The position numbers were made by a program, and so were the translations under genes. The notes under the pieces are model-generated. The model had not been told where the DNA came from and did not search any database. It saw only the letters and a program-made list of their open reading frames with translations. Below, in pieces: positions 58,538-64,000 of a stretch of DNA of 64,000 bases. Each line of letters starts with the position of its first letter. The first letter of the stretch is position 1. Source of the DNA: Bin87 sp965204685 (GTDB lineage: Bacteria; Chloroflexota; Dehalococcoidia; Lucifugimonadales; UBA3495); NCBI GenBank assembly GCA_965204685.1, contig OZ242004.1, positions 2,604,001 to 2,668,000 on the forward strand, written 5' to 3'.

Positions 58538-58867
58538 TCAGTCCACTGGAGGCCGCTTCTCCCACTTCTCCGGCACCGGATACACCGGCGTGGCGATCTT
58601 GCGGATGTTCTCCGTGGCGAACCAGTCCGCGCACTCTTCCCGCCACTTGATGAAGTGCGGAGCGTTGCGATGGGCTTCTACCGCCGCCTCATCCTCGTAC
58701 ACCTCGAACAGGTGGATCTTGTTCTCGTCCTCGTTGTCCTGCAGGACGTCGAAGCGCAGGCATCCCGGCTCATCGTTGTTGGAACCTCGAGCGTCCCCCA
58801 GCATGGACTCCATGAACTGGTCCTTGAAGCCGGGTTTTATATTGATTTCCACAATCAGCGCGATCAT
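58538..58867 (-). CDS. antibiotic biosynthesis monooxygenase (ABM) domain protein
   Basis: The 109-residue protein has the ABM dimeric alpha/beta barrel pattern: ALIVEINIKPGFKDQF, DEPGCLRFDVLQD, KIHLFEVYEDEAAVEAHRNAPHF. Members are small monooxygenases or heme-degrading proteins; function here is unknown. AAGGAG lies eight bases before the ATG at 58867. A TATAAT stands upstream on the same strand (58907-58902). Confidence 0.87.
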   Translation of the reverse strand: MIALIVEINIKPGFKDQFMESMLGDARGSNNDEPGCLRFDVLQDNEDENKIHLFEVYEDEAAVEAHRNAPHFIKWREECADWFATENIRKIATPVYPVPEKWEKRPPVD

Positions 58868-58969
58868 TGTCGTCTCCTTGGATGGCAGTGATTCGACCGG
58901 GATTATAGCAGTGACCGACGCAAAGTTGTAGAATGCCGCCACACTCGGCTCGCCACACGGGAGGCAATC

Positions 58970-59185
58970 ATGGCAGATATTCCCATCGTGTACACCCTCA
59001 CGGTGTGTCCCGCATGCGATTCGCTGCGCGCCGCCTGGCGACGCGAGGGCGTGGAATACGAGGAACGCCGCGTCGACCAGAGCCAGGACACATTGGACGA
59101 GGCTCTGGACTATGGGGATGCCGTTCCCATCATCGTGTGGCCCGATGGCAAGGTGGAGACCGGCTTTCGCGGCCAGCGCGGTTGA
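58970..59185 (+). CDS. small glutaredoxin-like protein
   Basis: The 71-residue protein has the redox motif CPAC (13-16) in IVYTLTVCPACDSLRAAW, then a YEERRVDQS strand and VPIIVWPDGKVETGF, the cis-Pro loop of glutaredoxins. It should be a thiol-disulfide reductant. GGGAGG precedes the ATG. It lies upstream of a thioredoxin-fold gene. Confidence 0.87.
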   Translation: MADIPIVYTLTVCPACDSLRAAWRREGVEYEERRVDQSQDTLDEALDYGDAVPIIVWPDGKVETGFRGQRG

Positions 59186-59272
59186 GAAATCGGCTGACCG
59201 GCCGGTGGCCTGTCCCCAGTCCTTCCTTCGTTATTAGCCGGAACCGAATCACCGAAATCGAGAGGTGCAATC

Positions 59273-59857
59273 ATGGTGCAGGAAGCCAGCGTCGTGACCC
59301 CGGAGCGTTACTCCCAGGGCATGACCTACGATCAGTACATGGACACGGTCAAGGTCAACAAGGCCAGGATCGAAGAATACTACGCCAATGTTTCTCTGGA
59401 CTCTGAACAGACCGCCAGGCTGCAGGAGTTGGCGTCACAGGAAAACGGCCCGGCTCGCATGATGGTGATCGGCGAAGACTGGTGCGGAGATGTAGTGCGC
59501 GAACTGCCCGTGCTGGCCCGTGTCGCTGAGGCGGCCGGACTCGAGCTGCGCATCTTCCCCCGCGACGAAAACCACGACATCATGAACGAGTTCCTCAAAG
59601 AGGGCCTGTACATGTCGATCCCCGTCGCCGTCTTCTACGATCAGGGCCACGAGTACATCTGTCACTGGATCGAGCGCTCCGAGGTCGCCAACCGGGAGCA
59701 GGGCGAAATTGAAGCCTCCATCCGCTCCGAAGAGCCGGATATCTCCGACCAGGACTTCGGCCGGCAGCGGCGCGCTCGCACCGCGGCGCGAGCCGGCGAC
59801 TGGCAGAAAGCCACCGTGGACGAACTGGTGGGCCTGCTGCAGGAACACCTGCACTGA
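59273..59857 (+). CDS. thioredoxin-fold protein with a single active-site cysteine
   Basis: The 194-residue protein has a helical N-part and a thioredoxin-like domain with IGEDWCGDVVRELPVLARVAE. In this family the motif is commonly WCxDC, but here the second cysteine is Val74, leaving only C71. A further segment reads MSIPVAVFYDQGHEY. It cannot form the usual disulfide, so it may be monothiol or structural. GAGAGG lies upstream of the ATG. Confidence 0.82.
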   Translation: MVQEASVVTPERYSQGMTYDQYMDTVKVNKARIEEYYANVSLDSEQTARLQELASQENGPARMMVIGEDWCGDVVRELPVLARVAEAAGLELRIFPRDENHDIMNEFLKEGLYMSIPVAVFYDQGHEYICHWIERSEVANREQGEIEASIRSEEPDISDQDFGRQRRARTAARAGDWQKATVDELVGLLQEHLH

Positions 59858-59890
59858 CGCTCGGCGCAGTTCTGTGGGTTGCCCAATGTC

Positions 59891-59918
59891 GTCGGGGCGG
59901 ACAAAAATCCGCCCCGAC
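59891..59918. terminator. GGGGCGG-type bidirectional terminator
   Basis: GTCGGGGCGGA and TCCGCCCCGAC form an 11-bp perfect stem around CAAAAA, between the convergent thioredoxin-fold and purS genes. Confidence 0.82.
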
Positions 59919-59923
59919 GCTTA

Positions 59924-60172
59924 TTAGACCGGTTCCAATGTGAACCGGTAATTCTCGATGACGGGGTTGGCCAGCAACCGGTCGCACATCCCCGCCACGT
60001 CGCTCTCGGCCTGAGCGTGGTCCTCCGTGTCCACCCGGATTTCCAGGTACTTGCCGATGCGGACATCCTCCACGGCTGCGTAGCCCAGGGTGTGTAGACC
60101 CCCCATCACGGTGAGTCCCTGGGGGTCGTTCACCGCGGGTTTCAGGGTCACGTAGACCCGTGCCAAAAACAT
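59924..60172 (-). CDS. purS: phosphoribosylformylglycinamidine synthase subunit PurS
   Basis: The 82-residue protein has ARVYVTLKPAVNDPQGLTV, LHTLGYAAVEDVRIGKYLEI and a C-terminal NPVIENYRF, the full PurS pattern. It forms the FGAM synthase complex with PurL and PurQ, which are not in the window. It lies at the end of the purB-purC-DUF3105-DUF3105-purS cluster. Confidence 0.94.
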   Translation of the reverse strand: MFLARVYVTLKPAVNDPQGLTVMGGLHTLGYAAVEDVRIGKYLEIRVDTEDHAQAESDVAGMCDRLLANPVIENYRFTLEPV

Positions 60173-60206
60173 GCTGGTTGCGCTGCCTCTCTGATCGCTC
60201 CGGCGG

Positions 60207-60989
60207 TTACCCGCCGGACGACTGCGTCATGTCAATCCCGGTGGTGCACGGCAGCCCATTGGCGAATTCCGGGCCGGTGTTCCCCGGGTAGTCCTCGAAG
60301 AACTTGGCGATGCGCGCCGAGTCCACGCCTTCCATCCGGTCCAGGACGCCCCAGGTCGTCAACGCCACCATCCCTTCCGGTATCGCCAGGTAGCGACGGA
60401 CGATGGCGAATTCCCGGGCCAGTGGGATCGCTTCCACCGCCGCTCGTAGCGCCGCAACCTCGGCGTCGCTGACCAGGTTGTAGCTCACGATGATGTTCCC
60501 GTGCTCCAGGTTATGCACCAGCAATTCGTCCGGCAACGGGTGATTGTAAAATCCGCAATCGCTCCAGGCCCCCCAGTGCCGGCCAGAGGTGGGAGGCACC
60601 GTGCTGTAGCCGCTGGGGATCACGTCGGTGATCTTCAATTGCGGTGGGAAGTGGTCCCGGCTGGGCATGGCCTCCACTCGAATCGGCCCGTCGGTGGGCG
60701 GCACCATGGCGGCGGCGACCTCCGTCGGCGTTGGGGTCGCGGTCGCGGTAGGCGCGGGCGTTGCCGGAGGTTCTGTGGGCCTCAGCGCAGGCGTGAGTAC
60801 CTCCCCGGCCGGCGCGATGGTGATAATAGGTGCGGGCAAGGGCGTCGGGGTGGGCAGAGGCGTGGCCGTAGCGATTGCCAGGGGCGCCGCTTGCGGCGCG
60901 GGCGCCGGTTCCATTGTCGACTGGCAACCCAGCAGCGTCAGCAACAATCCCAGGATGCAGGCGGTTCCCAGCGCGCTCCGCGCGATCAT
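60207..60989 (-). CDS. DUF3105 lipoprotein
   Basis: The 260-residue protein has a lipobox LTLLGC (Cys22), a long Pro/Thr-rich linker (about 30-95) and a DUF3105 domain with SRDHFPPQLKI, PPTSGRHWGAW, CGFY and VHNLEHGNIIVSYNL. DUF3105 is common in Chloroflexota, actinobacteria and Deinococcus but has no known function. It lies 12 bases after its paralogue. Confidence 0.85.
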   Translation of the reverse strand: MIARSALGTACILGLLLTLLGCQSTMEPAPAPQAAPLAIATATPLPTPTPLPAPIITIAPAGEVLTPALRPTEPPATPAPTATATPTPTEVAAAMVPPTDGPIRVEAMPSRDHFPPQLKITDVIPSGYSTVPPTSGRHWGAWSDCGFYNHPLPDELLVHNLEHGNIIVSYNLVSDAEVAALRAAVEAIPLAREFAIVRRYLAIPEGMVALTTWGVLDRMEGVDSARIAKFFEDYPGNTGPEFANGLPCTTGIDMTQSSGG

Positions 60990-61001
60990 AACCGCGGATA
61001 C

Positions 61002-61757
61002 CTACGGGTTCATCACGCCGCCGGTCGTGCACGGGGCGCCGTTGGGGAACTCCGGCCCCAACTTGCCGGAATAGGCTTCGAAGAACCGTTCGATCCGGTC
61101 TTTGTCAACACCGACAATCCGATGATTATCAGCGTCGTCCACTTCCCTCACGTTCCACTTGTCGATAACGCCCCAGGTAGTGAGTGCAATAGTCCCCTCG
61201 GGGAAGAGTTCATTGCCGTCAGCATCCACGGTGCCCGGATCATAAGGTCTGGCGACGCCCCAGGCGTTCGTGAGGCCAATATCGTTGAAGGCGTCCTCCA
61301 ACTCGTCGATCTGCGCCTGGTCAGCCAGGTTGTAGCTGACGACTATGTTCCCGTGCTCCAGGTTGTGCACGATGCGTTCGTCGGGCACGGGGTTGGTGTA
61401 GAAACCGCATTGCACCCAGCCGTTCCAGTGCCGGCCGGACGTCGGTGGAGTCGTCAGGTAACCCCCCGGCACCACGTCGCCGATGATCAGATTGTCTGGG
61501 AAATGGTCCCGGCTCAGGGCAATCTCGGCTTCGATCCCGATCCCTTCGACGTATTCGCTGGCCTCTCCCTGGCCGGCGCCGCCAAAGTTGACCGGCAGCA
61601 CCACGGGCACCAACAGCGCGATGATGAACAGTCCGGCAATGGCGGCGAAGGCGAACAACAGCCACCGACTGCGAAAACCTCCGCCCGTGGCAATGGGCGG
61701 AGTTCGCCGCTGGGAACGCCGCGCGGCGCTCCGTCGGCGATGTCGGGAGGGAGGCAA
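61002..61757 (-). CDS. DUF3105 membrane-anchored protein
   Basis: The 251-residue protein has a very basic cytoplasmic N-terminus (RHRRRSAARRSQRR), one membrane helix (about 31-55) and an outer DUF3105 domain with SRDHFPDNLII, PPTSGRHWNGW, CGFYTNPVPDE and VHNLEHGNIVVSYNL. It is a paralogue of the lipoprotein downstream; the anchors differ but the domain is the same. The two genes form a pair inside the pur cluster. Confidence 0.86.
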   Translation of the reverse strand: MPPSRHRRRSAARRSQRRTPPIATGGGFRSRWLLFAFAAIAGLFIIALLVPVVLPVNFGGAGQGEASEYVEGIGIEAEIALSRDHFPDNLIIGDVVPGGYLTTPPTSGRHWNGWVQCGFYTNPVPDERIVHNLEHGNIVVSYNLADQAQIDELEDAFNDIGLTNAWGVARPYDPGTVDADGNELFPEGTIALTTWGVIDKWNVREVDDADNHRIVGVDKDRIERFFEAYSGKLGPEFPNGAPCTTGGVMNP

Positions 61758-61794
61758 TCCGGTTCCTTGCGGTGCAGCCGCCGGCTAACGACGC

Positions 61795-62706
61795 TTACAG
61801 CGTTTCGCCGGTGAGCCGTTGGTAGGCCTGGCGATAAAGCTCGGCGGTCCGCTGCACGATTTCATCGGGCAATTCCGGAGCCGGCGGTTCCTGGTTCCAG
61901 CCTTGGGCGGTCAGCCAGTCGCGCACGAACTGCTTGTCGTAGCTCGGCTGCGATTTTCCCGGCGCGTATCCCTCGGCGTCCCAGAAACGGCTGGAGTCGG
62001 GCGTCAGCAATTCGTCGATCAGGATTAGCTCCCGGTCCAGGATGCCGAATTCCATCTTGGTGTCCGCCAGCACGATGCCCCGATCTTTCGCGTAATCGTG
62101 GGCGTGCAGGTACACCGCCTTGCTGATGTCGGCCAGCTTTTGAGCCGTGTCCTCGCCCACCATGGCCACGACTTCGTCGTCGGTCATGTTCTCGTCATGG
62201 CCTTCTTCCGCCTTCGTTGTCGGCGTGAAGAGAGGCTCCGGGAACATGTCGCCTTCGACCAGGCCGGTCGGCATGGGCTTGCTGGACACCGTGCCTTGCC
62301 GGCGGTACTCACCCCAGGCCGAGCCCGTGATGTACCCGCGCACAATGCACTCAATGTCGATGCGTTCCGCCTTCTTCACGATCATCGCCTGCCGACCCAC
62401 GTTGTCCTCAAAATACGCGGGGTGGGCCATAATCGGATTTCCGGCGTAGGCGGCGGCATCCGGCCCATCGGCCAGGGCCACCAAGTGGTTGGGCACGATG
62501 TGGTCCGTCAGCCCGAACCAGAAGGCGGACATCCGGTTCAGCGCTGCCCCCTTGTCAGGGATACCATTGGGCAGGACGACGTCGAAGGCCGATATGCGGT
62601 CGGTGGCGACCATCAGCAACAGGTCGTCGGTGAGCTGGTAGGTGTCGCGGACTTTGCCGCGGTGCATGCGGTCGGGCATTCGGGTTTCAATAATCATGGC
62701 AACCAT
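61795..62706 (-). CDS. purC: phosphoribosylaminoimidazole-succinocarboxamide synthase
   Basis: PurC joins CAIR and aspartate using ATP. The 303-residue protein has HRGKVRDTYQL, ATDRISAFDVVLPNGIPDKG, IVRGYITGSAW, TPTTKAEEGHDENM, LADTKMEFG and the SYDKQFVRDWL segment near the C-terminus. It is the longer form found in many bacteria. ATG 62706 and ATG 62697 are both possible starts; neither has a clear ribosome site. It follows purB by 35 bases. Confidence 0.95.
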   Translation of the reverse strand: MVAMIIETRMPDRMHRGKVRDTYQLTDDLLLMVATDRISAFDVVLPNGIPDKGAALNRMSAFWFGLTDHIVPNHLVALADGPDAAAYAGNPIMAHPAYFEDNVGRQAMIVKKAERIDIECIVRGYITGSAWGEYRRQGTVSSKPMPTGLVEGDMFPEPLFTPTTKAEEGHDENMTDDEVVAMVGEDTAQKLADISKAVYLHAHDYAKDRGIVLADTKMEFGILDRELILIDELLTPDSSRFWDAEGYAPGKSQPSYDKQFVRDWLTAQGWNQEPPAPELPDEIVQRTAELYRQAYQRLTGETL

Positions 62707-62741
62707 TCAGCGACCGGGTTGAGTCGGCCGGAAAGTGTGTG

Positions 62742-64000
62742 TCAGGCCAGCGCGGGTACGGGCAGCAGCCCGATGCGCTTGAAGTTGTCGTCGATGTATC
62801 GCGTGTAGTAGCCGTAGTCGAAGAGTTCGTCCATCTCCGTTGCGCTCAGGTGGTGGGCGGCCTCGGCGTCCGACTTCAGCAACTGCCGGAAGTCCTGGGC
62901 GTCGTCCCACGCCCGCATAGCGTTGCGCTGCACGATGTCATACGCGGCCTCGCGGGACAGCCCCTTGTCTTCGACCAGCGCCAGCAGCACCCGTTGGCTG
63001 AAGATCAGCCCCCGGCTGCTTTCCAGGTTCTGCCACATCCGCTCGGCGTCCACGCGCCAGCCGCTGACCACATGGGTGAAGATGCTCAGGATGTAGTCCA
63101 GCATCAGACAGGTATCGGGCAGAATGATCCGCTCGGAAGACGAATGGCTGATGTCCCGTTCGCCCCACAGTGCGACGTTCTCCAGGGCCGGCACGGCGTT
63201 GCCGCGGATGGTTCGCGCCAGCCCGCAGATGCGCTCCGTCAGTTCCGGGTTGCGCTTGTGAGGCATGGAGGACGATCCCGTCTGACCGGCGCCAAAGGGC
63301 TCTTCCACTTCGTGGATCTCCGTGCGCTGCATCCCCCGGATCTCGGTGGCGAACTTCTCCAGGGACGCAGCCACCAGAGCGGCCGTGGTGATGAAGTGGG
63401 CATGGCGGTCGCGCTGCACCACCTGGTTCGATACCGGGGCCACATCCAGGCCCAGGTGGTGGCACACCCGCTCCTCGATGTGCGGCGGAATTGTGGCGTG
63501 GGTCCCCACCGCTCCGGAGATCTTGCCAACTCGAATCGAATCGCGCGCCGCCGCCATCCTTTCCCGTTGTCGCCGCAGTTCGTCCCACCACAGGGCCAGC
63601 TTGAGGCCGAAGGTCATCGGCTCAGCGTGCACGCCGTGGGTTCGCCCCATCATCAGCGTGTCCTTGTGAAGGACTGCCTGCTGGCCCACGGCTTCGATGG
63701 CGGCGTCGATTTCCTTCAGCAGCAGATCGGCCGCGGCCACCAATTGCAGTGCCTGGCCGGTGTCCAGCATGTCGGACGAGGTCATACCCAAATGGAGCCA
63801 ACGCCCTTCCGGGCCCAGGGTTTCCGTGATCGAGCGCAGAAACGCCGTGACATCGTGCCGGGTGGTCTCGAAAATCTCCATCATCCGCTGGTGGTTGTAC
63901 GCCGCTCCGCGAAGCGATTCCATGTCTTCCAGCGGGATGACACCGGCCTCGGTCCACGCCTCGCATACGGCCAACTCGACGTCCAGCCACATGCGGTATT
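62742..64000 (-). CDS. purB: adenylosuccinate lyase (partial, N-terminus outside window)
   Basis: PurB splits SAICAR and adenylosuccinate. The frame is open to the right edge; the visible part begins in the segment YRMWLDVELAVCEAW, so roughly 15-20 N-terminal residues are missing. It shows HLGMTSSDMLDTGQALQL, GRTHGVHAEPMTFG, the catalytic loop TGSSSMPHKRNPE and a C-terminal RNAMRAWDD. It is the first visible gene of the cluster with purC and purS. Confidence 0.95.
   Translation of the reverse strand, partial: YRMWLDVELAVCEAWTEAGVIPLEDMESLRGAAYNHQRMMEIFETTRHDVTAFLRSITETLGPEGRWLHLGMTSSDMLDTGQALQLVAAADLLLKEIDAAIEAVGQQAVLHKDTLMMGRTHGVHAEPMTFGLKLALWWDELRRQRERMAAARDSIRVGKISGAVGTHATIPPHIEERVCHHLGLDVAPVSNQVVQRDRHAHFITTAALVAASLEKFATEIRGMQRTEIHEVEEPFGAGQTGSSSMPHKRNPELTERICGLARTIRGNAVPALENVALWGERDISHSSSERIILPDTCLMLDYILSIFTHVVSGWRVDAERMWQNLESSRGLIFSQRVLLALVEDKGLSREAAYDIVQRNAMRAWDDAQDFRQLLKSDAEAAHHLSATEMDELFDYGYYTRYIDDNFKRIGLLPVPALA

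Noticed and set aside
1..64000. tRNA, rRNA, tmRNA and insertion sequences
   Set aside because: All gaps were read on both strands; no cloverleaf with a CCA-type acceptor, rRNA segment, transposase or terminal inverted repeats was recognised. A covariance-model scan would be decisive.

Overview
The window looks like a chromosome segment of a GC-rich, free-living bacterium, most probably a Chloroflexota member of the SAR202/Dehalococcoidia type. This is an inference from gene content: F420/FMN luciferase-like oxidoreductases, an F420-type PPOX protein, DUF3105 proteins, a DUF35-fused thiolase-fold pair, minCDE, an rpmH-rnpA-yidD-yidC-jag block, frequent TTG/GTG starts and several apparently leaderless promoters. 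I found no rRNA, tRNA, phage, insertion sequence or CRISPR array. Genes are tightly packed and no gene-free stretch exceeds 300 bases.

Layout. 1-4450 (minus): a cut FAD-linked oxidase, a membrane-anchored protein with an 11-residue coiled-coil repeat, an NHL propeller and a DUF1800/DUF1501 pair. 4600-7860 (plus): an orphan protein, leuB and a Ca/Na exchanger. 7850-10050: a JAMM metalloprotease, twin small zinc ribbons, a dual-specificity phosphatase and a YggU protein. 10070-14340 (plus): crotonase, metF, acpS, nnrD and an F420-type protein. 14370-14515 (minus): an isolated 25-residue hydrophobic peptide gene. 14600-19640 (plus): an alpha/beta hydrolase-fold protein, a TPP enzyme, a phosphotransferase, radC and a cupin. 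19630-26500 (minus): hemD and sulfite reductase behind a cysteine-rich leader peptide, then phoU-pstB-pstA-pstC. 26500-34310: LLM oxidoreductase, HAD dehalogenase, GGT, peroxiredoxin, nucleoside hydrolase, a mycothiol-type formaldehyde dehydrogenase and a hydrolase-fold protein without its serine. 34350-38040: the rpmH-to-jag block with a propeller lipoprotein inserted. 38090-43790: purF-purM-small protein-purH, exonuclease and SDR. 43860-50430: a duplicated unknown protein, SprT-like, LLM, gamma carbonic anhydrase, MATE, smpB and ctpA. 50450-53140: the thiolase-fold pair. 53235-55330: a VOC remnant and minCDE. 55440-59860: MFS, a GSAM-like aminotransferase, a monooxygenase-like protein and two thioredoxin-fold proteins. 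59920-64000 (minus): purS, two DUF3105 proteins, purC and purB.

How the genes work together. Two pur clusters provide six de novo purine steps. The pst-phoU operon handles phosphate. The sulfite reductase/hemD pair joins sulfite reduction to siroheme supply and appears to be controlled by cysteine. The rpmH-to-jag block joins ribosome, RNase P and membrane insertion.

The most interesting signal is upstream of the sulfite reductase (22311-22512). A strong promoter drives an almost leaderless 22-residue leader peptide with five cysteines, followed by mutually exclusive hairpins and an intrinsic terminator. This is a complete ribosome-mediated cysteine attenuator. Other notable items are the 25-residue peptide gene, an FN3-like insertion in PstC, an internally duplicated unknown family, a dispersed 24-bp palindrome, and three enzyme folds that lack their catalytic nucleophile.
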